From Chelydra serpentina (Eukaryota > Chordata > Testudines > Chelydridae): a stretch of 64,000 nt of DNA. The stretch spans positions 18,122,001-18,186,000 of the forward strand of contig JBAIAC010000033.1 of NCBI GenBank assembly GCA_037349315.1. Direction: 5' to 3'. Both the position numbers and the translations under genes were made by a program. The notes under the pieces were generated by a model. It did no database searches and had not been told where the DNA came from. It saw only the letters and a program-made list of their open reading frames with translations. How positions within the stretch are numbered: the first letter of the stretch is position 1; every line of letters begins with the position of its first letter. Below are positions 36,230-47,448 of the stretch, in pieces.

Positions 36230-37145
36230 TGTGATAAGTGGGTGGGTGTAGCTCCCTTATCGACACCCAACCAGCCAAAAACCCTCTTGGTGTCTGTTCT
36301 CTGCTTGCTTTACCTGTAAAGGGTTAACAAGCCCACAGGTAAAAGAAAAGAAGTGGGCACCTGACCAAAAGAGCCAATGGGAAGGTAGAACTTTTTTAAA
36401 TTGGGAAAGAAACTTTTCTCTTTGTTGTTCTCTGGGCTGCAGGGACACGAAGCAGTAATGCTTGTAAACAGCTTTAAGCCAGGTATGGTTATAGATTATC
36501 AATTCATACCTCGAGCCTACTTATCTGAATTCTCAAATGTATAAGTAAAATTAGAGAATGTTTAAATAGATGCAATTAGGTTTATTTCTGTTATTTTTTT
36601 AACGTTTGTGGACTCCTCTGTGCTAACCCCAGATGCTTTTGTTTGCTTGTAACCTTTAAGCTGAACCCCCAAGAAAGCTATTTTGAGTGCTTAATTTTTG
36701 GAATTGCTCTCTTAAAATCTAGCAAAAGCCTAAATTCCAGATGTATTTTTTCCTGTTTGTTTTTCATAACATTTACCTTTTTAAAGAACAGGATTGGATT
36801 TTTGGTGTCCTAATAGGTTTGTGCATGTTGTTGGATTAGCTCGTAGCAACAGCTAATGTCCTTTGTTTTCTTTCTCAGCTCTTCCCCGGGGGGGTGGGGG
36901 GGAATGAAAGGGCTTGAGGGTACCCCACAGGGAGGAATTCCCAAGTGCTCCTTCCTGGGTCCAAAGGGTGTTTTTGGTTTTTTTTGCATTTGGGTGGTAG
37001 CAGCGTTTACCAAGCTAAGGTCAGAGAAAAGCTGTAACCTTCAGAGCTTAATACAAGCCTGGAGTGGCCAGTGTTAATTTTTTAAATCCTTGCGGGTCCC
37101 CACCTTCAGTACTTAAAGTGACAGAGTGGGGATTCAGCCTTGACA
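36230..37145. mobile_element. Solo LTR inside L2, perfect 5-bp duplication
   Basis: It begins TGTGATAAGTGGG and ends GGATTCAGCCTTGACA (916 bp). The pentamer catcc occurs on both sides (36225-36229 and 37146-37150). Removing the LTR and one copy restores the L2 phrase TTTGCATCCCTTCACTGG. No internal retroviral sequence remains. A G-rich run near 36887-36901 lies within it. Confidence 0.85.
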
Positions 37146-37690
37146 CATCCCTTCACTGGCTCTCTCTTCTTTCTACCTAAGCTATTTTCAAGGCCCTTCA
37201 CAGGCTATCCATCCCCACCATACCTATCATCTCTTATTCAGTATTGAAAGGTAAAGTCTCACCCCTGATTGGCCCACAATGCCAACCTCCATCTCCCACT
37301 TGTTACATTTTTGGATGAGCTCCTTCATGCTTTCTCCTATGCTGCCTCTCATGCATGGGAAGGTGGTATTAGCACAATCACCGCATTGTGCTCCTTCAAA
37401 TCCCTACTTAAAACTCTCCTTTGCCATGACGTCTGGGGGTGGGGGGAACAACCCCCACTTGACAGTGGTTAGGCCACTGTTGTGCTTAGACCTCAGTCTG
37501 CCATGCTGATCAATACTGTCTCATTATTTCTTTGAACTCCCCTGTTGGTCTGTCTGTATCTATCTGTTGTCTCTTGTCTTAGATTGTAAGCTCTTTGGAG
37601 CAGGGACCAACTTTTGTCCTGGGTGTGTGCAGCATCTAGCACAAGGGGGGCCTGGTCCATGATTGGGGCTCCCAGATGCTACAATAATAC

Positions 37691-39826
37691 AAATAATAAA
37701 TAATCACTTCATTTTGTTCTATTAAACAGTCTCTTCCCATTCCCACACCCCAAATATGGCCATTGGGAAAAGTTTCAAGACTTCATAAGTGATCCCCAGG
37801 GTCCAACTCCCACTAGCTATAGCCTTCCCTCCTGCCCCACCTCATTTCTACAAGTGAAGTGAGTGGCCTATCTGTGTCCATGCTAGGCCTCAATAATGGT
37901 GCTTTGAATGGTTTTGCACAGTGGAATATTGGGCATATTAAATCTCAGAGTATGCTAGATTTATATAGGGGTACTATTAACAAACAAATCACTGTATTTC
38001 CCCTGTAAATAGTTTATCCAGATGGCAAGGTATTTTTTCGATGGTAAGCTTTTATCTTAATGTTCATTTTTTATTTCTTCACTACTATCTGTTTAGCCTT
38101 TTCTCGTGTTCTGTACTTTCACTTCAGTTAATACAGTAGGAAATTGTAGAAGGTATTTATCTACTGTATGTTTGCTATAAGTTTCACTGCATGTGAGTAC
38201 TTCACTACTTAAAGGAGAAAGGTGAGGGAAGAGGTTTGTGGTTGCGCTTTCAGATTTATTTCTCTATCTTGGATGCACCATGGCTGTGGCAAATTGGTGT
38301 TTCATATTTAAAACAAAAATATAATCTGCATGTATAATTTAATAGGTTCGCTGCTAGTGCAATAACGGACCAAGTGGTAAAACAGGAAACGTTATATACT
38401 TATACAACCTAATTCTTCTTTGACAGAACTAGTTGAAAAATATATATCCTGTATATTAATAATATATGTTGTATTGTTAATGTTTAGATTTTGCTTTCCA
38501 ACAAAAGCTTAGATCAATAGTTATAGTATGTGGAAATACTGAAACAATTCCAGTGTTGTTTTCAATTGAAATACATCACAGCAAACTTCAAAACCAAACC
38601 AGTCTTTTTATATACGGTTTCTTCTGTTATCTGTATGATTCCTTCAAAGTTTTCTTCATGTGGGTCACAAGAAGGGAGATTAAAAGCTTATCTAGTTTAA
38701 TAAAACTGTCGTTACTTAATATTTGAATGAATTATCACTGGAAAGTGTCAAACATCTCCAGTTTAAATAAATGTAATCAATCACATCACCATGTCATTTT
38801 CTTCACCACATGTTCAGTAATACTTTGTTTTTAATTACATCCAGATTGGTAGCATGGAAAATTAATGACTAAGGGATTAGAGTTGCTAAAAATGCACAGA
38901 AAGTCTTTATTGGGATAAAGGGTTTAAGATCTTCCTACTTGCACGTAAGTCAAGATTTATTGTCGTGTTGTGACAATGTGCTTAGCATTTGCATTAAAAA
39001 CAACATGTATGAATTTTAAATAGGAGGATAAAGTAATATGTTGGGTTTTTTGGCTTTCTAAACTTAGGACCCGGAATATACAAGGGGATTGAAAGGTTTT
39101 TAGTAGTCTAAAAGGAGGCTATTCAACATATCAGTTTGCATTTGTACACAATACAGATTAACAATTTATCCTAATTATCTTAAACAACTATACTTAAAGT
39201 ACATGGCATTAAGTACTTTCTTTTCAAGGTACCTAACTACACTATGACATAATACCATGTAATTGCTTAAAAGTAACGTATTCCTATATACCTACTGATT
39301 GATAGATAGGTTCAAAAATAATTTCTTAAATATCCTATAATCTAGAGGACAAAAATAGTCTAGTTCTTTGGAATTATGGGGTTTGTTAGTTACTAAGGCT
39401 GGGCAAGTTATTATAAAACTCACATTTTTTCCTGGTAAATTTACCTCCTTTGCTGCTCACAAATTACCCACAAATAAACTCTGATTTTTGTAAAGATATT
39501 CATTAATTATTTGAGAAACACTTTTTGTCAGTCTATGAGTTGTTTGTAGACTATTCACTTTTACTAGGTGCTATTTGTTACTCATAATGTCGGCCATTTA
39601 AATCACATAGTATCACTTCGGCTCTCTGTGACTGGAAGATATAAACTTTATAAACAAAGGGTGAGTAGTTTTGGTACAAATAGCAAATCTCCTTAGTTGT
39701 ATGTTAATCCACATGTTCAAATATGAGGGTGGGTATTCACATGAAAAATAGCCACCTCCTCCCGCCCAATCATTGTTTTTTTAAACAGTAACTCATTCAT
39801 ATAAATGTCCAAAAGAACAAATACAG
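37691..39826. other. Unique AT-rich stretch, no gene seen
   Basis: One of the longest segments here free of recognisable repeats. Only short frames occur. Conserved non-coding elements are possible but cannot be judged from one sequence. Confidence 0.45.
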
Positions 39827-40653
39827 GTGCAAACAGGGCTAAATGTTTGCAGGCTATCCAAATTACTCAAGATAATTAAGCCCAGAGCTGACGAAAGAGT
39901 TACAAAGGGATCTCACAAAACTGGAGAGGACTGGGCAAGAAAGTGGCAGATGAAATTGAGTGTTAAGTGCAAAGTAGTGCACATTGGAAAATACAATCCC
40001 CAATTATACAGATAAAATTATGGGGTCTAAATTAGCTGTTACTGCCCAAGAAAGAGATTTTGGAATCATCATGGATAGTTCACCAAAAACATCTGCTCAA
40101 TGTGCAGTGGCAGTCAAAAAGCTAACAGTGTTAGGAACCATTAGGAAAGGGATAGATAATAAGACCAAAATATCATAACGCCACTATATAAATCCGTGGT
40201 ACGCCCATACCTTGAATACTGTTTGCAGTCCTGGTTACCCCATTGCAAAAAAAGATATATTAAAATTGCAAAAGATACAGAGAAGGGCAACAAAAATGAT
40301 CGGGGTAAGGAAGAATTGACATACAAGGAGAGATTTAAAAGTCTGGGACTGTTCATCTTAGAAAAGAAATGTCTAAGGGGGATATGATAGAGGTCCTGTA
40401 AAATTGTGAATGGTGTGGAGGAAGTGAATAAGAAAGCATTTATTTACCCTTTCACATAACACAAGAACCAGAGGTCACCCAATGAAATTAATAGGCAGCA
40501 GGTTTCAAACAAACATAAGGAAGTACTTCTTCGCACAATGCAGTCAACCTGTAGAAGTCGTTGCCAGGGGATCTTATAAAGGCCAAACGTGTAACTGGGT
40601 TCAAAAAAGAATTAGACAAATTCATGGAGGATAGATCCATCCGTGGCTATTAG

Positions 40654-40789
40654 TAGGGCCCTACCAAATTCACGGTCCATTTTGGTCAATTTCACGGTCA
40701 TAGGATTTTTAAAATCTGAAATTTCATGATTTCAGCTATTTAAATCTGAAATTTCTTGATGTTGTAACTGTAGAGGTCCTGACTCAAAA

Positions 40790-40838
<49 letters not shown>

Positions 40839-41437
40839 GGGGGGTGGGGGGGGAGTTGAGTTGAGGTACTGCTACCCTTACTTCTGTGCTGCTGCTGGCG
40901 GTGACACTGCCTTCAGATCTGGGCAGCTCGAGAGCAGTGGCTACTGGCCGGGAGCCCAGCTCTGAAGCCAGAGCTGCTGCCAGCCGCAGTGCAGAAGTAA
41001 GGATGCCATGGTATGGTATTGCCAACCTTACTTCTGTGCTGCTGCCTGCAGAGCTGGGCCCTCAGTCAGCAGCCACCACGCTGACAGCCTAGCTCTGAAG
41101 GCAGCAGCACAGAAGTAAGGGTGGCATGGTATGGTATTGCCACCCTTACTTCTGCGCTGCTGCTGATGGGGTGCTGCCTTCAGAGCTGAGCCACCCGGCC
41201 AACAGCCACCGCTCTCTGGCCGCCCAGCTCTGAAGGCAGTGCAGAAGTAAGGGTGGCAATACCACACCCCCACCACCTAAAATAACCTTGCGACCCTCCT
41301 GCAACTCCTTTTTGGGTCAGGACCCCCAATTTAAGGAACACTGTGAAATCTGTATAGTATAGGAAAAAAGCACACACAAGACCAGATTTCACATTCCAGG
41401 ATGTGTTTTTCATAGCCATGAATTGGGTAGGGCCCTA
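40654..41437. mobile_element. Non-autonomous hAT-like element, 784 bp
   Basis: The left end TAGGGCCCTACCAAATTCA and the inverted right end TAGGGCCCTACCCAATTCA are nearly identical (20 of 22 bases with the next three). The perfect octamer gctattag flanks both sides (40646-40653 and 41438-41445). The interior contains a long TG microsatellite and, at about 40865-41275, a GC-rich array of alternating direct and inverted units around CTTACTTCTG and CAGAAGTAAGG. No transposase frame. It is inserted in the 3' UTR of an L3-like LINE. Confidence 0.9.
40792..40837. repeat. (GT)n microsatellite inside hAT element
   Basis: About 23 GT units followed by a G-rich tract (TTGGGGGGTGGGGGGGG). Confidence 0.95.
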
Positions 41438-41640
41438 GCTATTAGCCACAATGATCAGGGACACTATCTAATGCTCAGGGTATCCCTAAGCCTCTGACTG
41501 CCAAAACCTGGGACTTAATGGGGTAGATCACTTGATGAATAGCCCTGTTCTGTTCATTCCCATTGAAACATCTGGCACCACAGGACAGTGGGCTCGATGG
41601 ATCATTAGTCTGACCCAGTATGGCCATTCCTATGTTTTTC

Positions 41641-42209
41641 TGAATGGAAAAATCATTTGGAATTCATAAAAATATTTGCAAATTATTTTCCCCTACATTT
41701 GTCCACCTCTTACAGTTGACTTCAGAAGCCTGACAGTGCTTCAGCTGAACTTCCATTAAAGAGAGACAACTAAAGGCAGAACTTCTATGGTTTAAAAGGG
41801 AGTTAAAAAAAAAAAGAAGGCATATAAGCCTGATACAGTATCCTCGAAACTCAACAAATGTCCTTCAGAAGGCTTTGGATTAGGCCATGTATTCACTGTG
41901 TGGTACTTGACCCAGAATTACAGTCAAAAACAGTTACTTTGTCACTTTCATATATTTGTCCCCTCTGTGATGATTTGGGGAATCTGTCTGTACAATTTGA
42001 GAGTTCTGGGTGATGGTTGTGAAGTTGCTATTTATTAAATGCTGTATTTTTAAATTCCTCTTGGTGAACATGGAATCACCATTTGCTGATGAGGCCTCTA
42101 ACATGTACCCACCAGACAATGGAGACTCATTAAACTTGATGACTATGCTGTGGACTGAACAATAGGTATGCTAACGAGGGTGCCTGAACTGGAAAACCGA
42201 TTTGACTAA
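41641..42209. other. Unique stretch, no gene seen
   Basis: Short frames only; nothing recognised. Confidence 0.45.
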
Positions 42210-42470
42210 GGCTATATCTACACTACAGCATGTACAGTGGGACAGCTGCACTGATGCAGCTGCGCCGCTGTAGTGCTTGTGGTGGAGATGCGCTATGCTG
42301 ATGGAGAGCGCTCTCCCGTCAGCTTAACTCCTGCCTCCACCAGAGTGGGTAGCTATGTCTGGGGGAGCTCTCCTGCCAATAGAGTGCTCTCTCTCTACCG
42401 GCACTTAGGTTGAATTATTCCCACCCCAAGTGACATAAATTATAGTGAAGTAAGCTGTAGAAAGACAAGG
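42210..42470. mobile_element. Worn TIR element (GGCTATATCTACACT type)
   Basis: The left end GGCTATATCTACACTACAGC is loosely inverted at the right end (GCTGTAGAAAGACAAGG). The interior has inverted blocks GAGAGCGCTCTCCCGTC and GGGGGAGCTCTCC. The end style resembles the element at 47150-47445, which has TTA duplications, so a PIF/Harbinger-like origin is inferred. The target duplication is not clear. Confidence 0.6.
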
Positions 42471-43879
42471 GCTCGGTGTCTCTGCAAGTGAAGTGGAGAG
42501 AGCAGAAAATTCCCCAACCGGACAAAGAGAGGTGACAAAGCAGAGATTTTAAAAGGACTATCAGGGTGAAGGCTTCGGGAAGGATAGGAAGCTTTGGGCA
42601 GAAGAGGGGATGAGACAGGCATGCTTTCATAGCTGGGGTTGGGAGGGCATTTTAGCTGCGTGATCAGCTAAAGCCAAAGCAAGCTGAGAGAGAGAGACAA
42701 GCTCCGTGCACTGGAGGTGAAGGGTCCTGGACATCCCCAGATGATCCTGACCCCAGCACAAAGAATGTAGTGAGGAACTGAGGCAAGGAAATGGATGTAG
42801 GTTTTCTTTTTATTTTTTTTATCTTGATCTGTGTATTACTCATGTTACTGAGTAAAAAGCAATGGTGTTCTAGGATCCTCTGCAAATGCAGTCTGTGTGT
42901 TTGTTTGCTTTCATCATCATATAACCCATAAGAGGTAACTGTAAACCCAAAGCACCCACACAGCTGGAGTTCTTGGAGAAGGTGTGTTTTAAATTATGGG
43001 GAAGTCTGAGGGGTCAGCAATAGTCTTGGGGTCAAGCAGTTGGTCCATGAGGTGCTAGACATAATTTGCACCCCAAGAGTGTGCTAGACATAATCTGCAC
43101 CCCAAGAGTGTGCCCAGAGACTCCCAAATCAGGGACAGTGTCTGGACTCTGTTCAGACTTTGGAGGCTTAAAGAATACAAGGATTCAGTATTTGGATCCC
43201 CTCCCGGAAGTCTGAGTGGTCAAGAAGTGAGCTCAGCTAAATCTGCGATTCCTCCCTAGAATCTGCCTTGGTGCTTACTACAAATTCCTAATGAAACTTT
43301 GAAGAGCCAAAATCTGCCTTCAGATATTTGTATACAACTCTCATTGACTCTAACGTCTTTGAAATTCTGTCCCTTCAAGTGCAAGTCAGACTTTATTAAT
43401 GAGGTAGGCAGCTCTTGCCGTAAAGATTTGTTATGGAAATATTATGTGCATTAAACATATTTTAAAACTAGGAAGAACTCTAAAACCTTATTGAGCCAAT
43501 GGAAAAAGCAATAAATTTATATGAAAATCTAACTTTTTCTGAAATCTAGTACATCTAGGAATGGTGAAAGACACAGCTCACAAACAAATACTATAGATAC
43601 AGTATAAATAAGCATCTGTTCAATTCCAGATTTCATGACTGCTGAGGGATATGCCACAGGCAAAACAAGGGTGTTTGTGTGATGGGAGACAGCCTTCTTT
43701 TGATCCTTTGGTATCAGTAGTAACAAAAATTGTGCCTCAATATGATTCTGTCAGTGTTAACTATAAATATAATTTGAAACATTAAATTATATGCGTATTT
43801 GGATATTAAACAACATACATGGCATGTATTGCAGGGAGAAGCTCTAAGACTTATACATGCAAAGAGGAAGGGTCTGTTT
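42471..43879. other. Unique stretch, no gene seen
   Basis: Short frames only. A local direct repeat of GTGCTAGACATAAT(T/C)TGCACC occurs at about 43052 and 43081. Confidence 0.4.
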
Positions 43880-44145
43880 GGTAAGGGAGCTTGGCTAATT
43901 CTCAGCAGATGTGGGTTCAAGTTCCCACTCTGCACTATGTGACCATGGGCAAATCATTTAATCTGTGATTCCATTTCTCCCCCCCCCCCCCCATGTTAAA
44001 TGGAGATGATGATAATACTTCCTTTCTCCCATGCTTTGTCTTGTCTGTTTAAATTGTAAACTCTTCAGGATAGGGTTATCTAATTGTGTTTGTACAGTGC
44101 CTTGTACAATGAGGCCCTGCTACCATATCATAAAAAAATAGAATA
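43880..44145 (+). mobile_element. MIR-like SINE
   Basis: The tRNA-like head has a B-box-like GGGTTCAAGTTCCC (about 43913-43926). The core GTGACCATGGGCAAATCATT follows, then TAAATGGAGATGATGATAATA. The L2-like tail reads ATTGTAAACTC...TGTACAGTGCCTTGTACAATG. A 14-base C run interrupts the core at about 43979-43993. Its divergence is high, as expected of an ancient family. Confidence 0.7.
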
Positions 44146-44233
44146 AAATATCCTTCATAAGAGTCACAAAAACAAGATCATTGAAAGAATGTGTGCTGTA
44201 CGTTGTAGTGACAGCAACTAGTGCAAAGACTGA

Positions 44234-44304
44234 GGGCGAAAACTGGCTCCACCGATGTCAAAGGCAAAACTCCCCATGACTTCAAGAGGGCCAGGATTTC
44301 ATTC
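44234..44304. mobile_element. 71-bp palindromic MITE
   Basis: The left arm GGGCGAAAACTGGCTCC pairs with the inverse of the right arm (GGGCCAGGATTTCATTC). The inner blocks GATGTCAAAGG and CCCCATGACTTC are also inverted. The trinucleotide tga flanks both sides (44231-44233 and 44305-44307). The right-hand tga also abuts the next element. Confidence 0.7.
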
Positions 44305-44307
44305 TGA

Positions 44308-44930
44308 GGGCTAGATTCACAAGGGGGATTTAGGCATTGCAACATTCACCCTGATGCCTAGTGTGAGTTAGGTACCAGTTGGCAGCATCAGTAGTTAGGC
44401 GGTTATACACCTGTGCACCAGCAGACACAGAGGGGCCTAGAGCAGTGTTTCCCAAACTTGGGACATTGCTTGTTCAGGGAACCTGGCGCGCCCGGCTGGT
44501 TTGTTTACCTGCCGCGTCCACAGGTTCGGCTGATCGCGGCTCCCACTGGCTGCAAGTCGCTGTGCCCGGCCAATGGGGCCTGCGGGAAGCGGCGGCCAGT
44601 ACATCCCTTGGCCCGCGCCGCTTCCTGCAGCCCCCATTGGCTGGGCACAGCAAGCCGCGGCCAGTGGGAGCCGTGATCGGCCGAACCTGCGGATGCGGCA
44701 GGTAAACAAACTGGCCAGGTGCGCCAGGGGTTTTCCCTGAAGAAGCGACGTCCCAAGTTTGGGAACACTGGCCTAGAGGATTTACTGGTGGAAACCTGGG
44801 CTCTTAGGGATGTCGGGTAAGTCCAGGGTGAGACGGCAGCTGAGCAGGGGTTTCCACTAGCACCAAAATGTTGGACACAATTGCCCGTTTAGGTGCTTAG
44901 GTATCTAAGTCCCCCTTGTGAATCTAGCCC
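44308..44930. mobile_element. PIF/Harbinger-like MITE, interrupted by a hAT element
   Basis: The left end GGGCTAGATTCACAAGGGGG (44308-44327) is exactly inverted at the right end, and the similarity runs a few bases further. The flanks are tga (44305-44307) and taa (44931-44933). Without the nested 328-bp hAT and one octamer it would be 287 bp. GGG ends with 3-bp duplications fit PIF/Harbinger-like MITEs. No coding capacity. Confidence 0.8.
44443..44770. mobile_element. hAT (Charlie-like) MITE, 328 bp
   Basis: The ends CAGTGTTTCCCAAACTTGGG and, inverted, CAGTGTTCCCAAACTTGGG differ by one base gap. The perfect octamer gcctagag flanks both sides (44435-44442 and 44771-44778). It is one base away from the nTCTAGAn target preferred by Charlie-type hAT elements. 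The interior is GC-rich with inverted GCGGCC/GGCCGC blocks, giving several accidental frames. It is nested in the element at 44308-44930. Confidence 0.92.
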
Positions 44931-45502
44931 TAAGTGTTTAGGTATCGTTCAGGGAACTTTCCAAGGTTATCATCTCAAGCTGAACTTTTGCATGCACATC
45001 CCAACCGATGAAGTTAAGACTCGACAAAGCTAAAAGATAATTTGTGTGTTATTTACATGGGAAAAGCCCATTCTGCATGGATTAGAAATTACTGTGATTA
45101 ATTGATTTATCTTTGCTCTCTATACAAAAAGCCCTATCCTTATTCATGAGAGGGTGTGTGCAATTCAAAATAGAAGTGGAATTAAATTAAAAGGGACACA
45201 GTGTGACTGCAATAATAGAAAAAGCACGCTGTAATTTATGAGCAAACCATCCCTGTGCCAATTTGAGGCATTTATATTGATATTCGTGAATAAAGTGTAA
45301 TTGATATGGCAATATGACAGTCATACACTTTACACATTCAGATTCATGCTTATTTTAGAAACAGCCAGTACAAAAAATGGAGTAGTAAAAAGTAATCTTT
45401 ATGGGGTAAAGGAATTTTAGAAGAAGAATAATTTGTGAGTGTATGTGTGTGGTGTCGGTGGTGAGGGATAAGGTGAAGAGAGAGTATGTTTTATCCTGGA
45501 AG
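44931..45502. other. Unique stretch, no gene seen
   Basis: AT-rich with short frames only. Confidence 0.45.
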
Positions 45503-46495
45503 CAGTGGCAGATTTAGAGTTAGTGGGGCCCTATGCTCAGCTTCATTTTTGCCCCGCCCCTTACGGGGAGAACATTCTCTCACCCCGCCCATTTTTCATT
45601 TTTTTTCTGTATTGTCCTCTTGGGGCTCAGGGCTGGGGATGCAGTGTCTGGGAGGGAGTTATGGTGCGGGAGTGGGCTCAGGGTTGGGGGCTCAGGGTTG
45701 GGGTGCGGGGGCAGGCTGGGGCTGGGAGGTGCAGGGTCAGGATGGGAGTTAGGTTGCGGAAGCGGGCTGGGGGTGCAGGGTCTGGGTGGGAGTTAGGGTG
45801 CAGGAACAGGCAGGGGATGGGGGGGTCTGGCCAGGAGTTAGGGCACGGGAAGGGGCTCAGGGCTGGGGCAGAGGGTTGGGGTGTGGAGCACTGACCTAGG
45901 ACAGCTCCCATTTGGTGCGGGGAGTTCAGGTGGCTCCACGGGGAGTTCATTGTGGCCCCCAGGCACCGCCATGCTCCCAACAGCTCCCATTGGCCATGAT
46001 TCTCAGAGTTGCCTTCCCACCCCCGCCGCTGCCAGGCAGGGCCAGAACACAAGGGCTTTAGGGGCTGCAGCCTAGGGCTAAGTGGGCCCCTAGAGCCCCG
46101 GGCTGCAGCCCCCAAAGCCCCGCCCCCTTTCTGGATCTGGCCCTGCGAACACGGGCTGGAGGACTCAGGAAGAGCAGGGGCAGCCACGCAGCCAGAGAGA
46201 AGCGGCGATTTCCCCTTCAAAGTGCTGCTTCTCTCCGGCCGGCTATATGGCTGCCCTGTGCTCCTCCTGAGTCCCCCTGCACCTCCTGCCTGCTCCCCTC
46301 AGGCTGCGGGTGAGCCTCCCTCCCTGCTCTCCTGCTCCCCACAGCTTCTACCCCTGCAGCTCCCCTCCTGTGGAGCAGCCCCCCCACAGGGGGTGTGCCG
46401 GTGCTGAGCTCCCCGAGTGCCCAGCCCTGGGGCCCCCTGTTGTTGGGAGGGCCCATACCAGAGCACTGTGTGTTTCATGGTAAATCCGCCCCTGC
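45503..46495. mobile_element. Non-autonomous hAT-like element, 993 bp, G-rich core
   Basis: The ends CAGTGGCAGATTTA and, inverted, CAGGGGCGGATTTA match at 12 of 14. The perfect octamer cctggaag flanks both sides (45495-45502 and 46496-46503). The interior is a G-rich imprecise tandem array (GGGCTCAGGGTTGGGG-like units, about 45625-45895), followed by a GC-rich block. Frames of 80-180 codons across it are compositional and show no domain. No transposase. Confidence 0.9.
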
Positions 46496-46503
46496 CTGGA
46501 AGG

Positions 46504-47146
46504 ATTTCACACTTCTTGGGAGTTCATCTAACGACCCAAACAACAAGGAAAAGGACAGAAAGCACCCAGCATTAATATGTCTGGGATTTCACATCTGTAT
46601 TTCTACGTGCAATCGGTGGCCCTAATCCCCTAATATACAATATGTGGGCAGACTGCCGCACTCACATAAAGCCCTATTGAAGTCAATGGCCATATATTAT
46701 ACATTGCAGGATTGGAGACTCTAGAAGCAGAAATTTACTAGGTGGGAAAAAGTAAACCAATGCCTATTAGTATCTCCACATCTCTCACCTGGTCTAGGAT
46801 AAACAAAAGCATCCACAAACCCAGAAATTCAAGGGTCTTTTCTCCCTGCAACATTCAGGGGCTGTTCAACAGGAGCAACGTGGTTTAAAGTGGATATAGT
46901 TTTCAAAATCTTGTTAACGTATAAAGCCCCCAGTTCTGATATTCACAGAAGACTCCATGTGACCTTTTGATAGCTCTGCACCTGCTATATGAAAGAGTAG
47001 GAGGATAGTCAGTAACCTTCCTAAGGCTGAATTAAGTCCCATCTCATCAGCATTCAGTACCACTGTCATGGCAAAAAGAAGGAAAGAAAGAACATAATAT
47101 TGAGAAATAAAAGAATCATGTTGAAAAGGGGAAAGCATATTGTTTC
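46504..47146. other. Unique stretch, no gene seen
   Basis: Short frames only. At 46672-46692 there is an AGCCCTATTGAAGTCAATGG half-site resembling one arm of the palindromic MITE group. Confidence 0.4.
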
Positions 47147-47149
47147 TTA

Positions 47150-47445
47150 GGGTATGTCTATACTCACGTGTCCTGTCGGAGGAGTCCAATCGATCTTCTG
47201 GGTTCGATTTATTGCGTCTTGTCTAGACGCGATAAATCGAACCAAGAAGTGCTCCCCCGTCGACGCTTGTAATCCTGCTCGACGAACGGAGTAGGCGGAG
47301 TCGACGGGGGAGCCTGCGCGCCGCGTGTGGACCCCGGGTAAGTACCTTTTCATTCGAACTAAGATAGTTCGACTTCAGCTACGTTATTCACGTAGCTGAA
47401 GTTGCGTATCTTAGTTCGAATTGGGGGGTTAGTGTAGACCAGCCC
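47150..47445. mobile_element. PIF/Harbinger-like MITE with three internal hairpins
   Basis: The ends GGGTATGTCTATACT and, inverted, GGGCTGGTCTACACT match at 11 of 15. TTA flanks both sides (47147-47149 and 47446-47448), the TWA target of PIF/Harbinger elements. Inside lie three consecutive inverted repeats: 47201-47218 with 47226-47243 (17 of 18), 47251-47264 with 47300-47313 (14 of 14), and 47353-47384 with 47390-47420 (about 27 paired). No coding capacity. Confidence 0.85.
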
Positions 47446-47448
47446 TTA

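Larger units (their letters stand above)
34700..37690 (+). mobile_element. L2-like LINE carrying SINE and LTR insertions
   Basis: The endonuclease part is at about 34840-35000 (LFISYSMQLLGLSETRI, with the catalytic-type ET motif). An internal deletion leads to the reverse transcriptase at about 35440-35560 ([18 protein letters not shown] at about 35483-35530). Then comes ISLMMSSQQLKLNRAK (about 35660-35715). The late part is interrupted by the SINE and by the LTR at 36230-37145, and the 3' end runs to about 37690 (GATTGTAAGCTCTTTGG, then CAGCATCTAGCACAAGG and an AATAATACAAATAATAAA terminus). Every domain is frameshifted. This is an ancient copy that served as landing ground for later elements. 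Confidence 0.8.
39827..41640 (+). mobile_element. L3/CR1-like ancient LINE, split by a hAT element
   Basis: Blocks match the late ORF2 of L3-type CR1 relatives: WARKWQMKLSVKCKVVHIGK (39932-39991), then SAQCAVAVKK, RPYLEYCLQSW (about 40200-40235) and KNDRGKEELTYKER. The 3' UTR continues to 40653 (CATGGAGGATAGATCCATCC) and resumes at 41438 (GCTATTAGCCACAATG). It ends near 41637 with GTCTGACCCAGTATGGCCATTCCTATG-type sequence. Frames are broken. The 3' end differs from that of the CR1 copies at 16640 and 24722. Confidence 0.82.

Noticed and set aside
45505..46407. Several long frames on both strands
   Set aside because: All lie inside the G-rich core of a hAT element, are low-complexity and mutually overlapping, and lack any domain.
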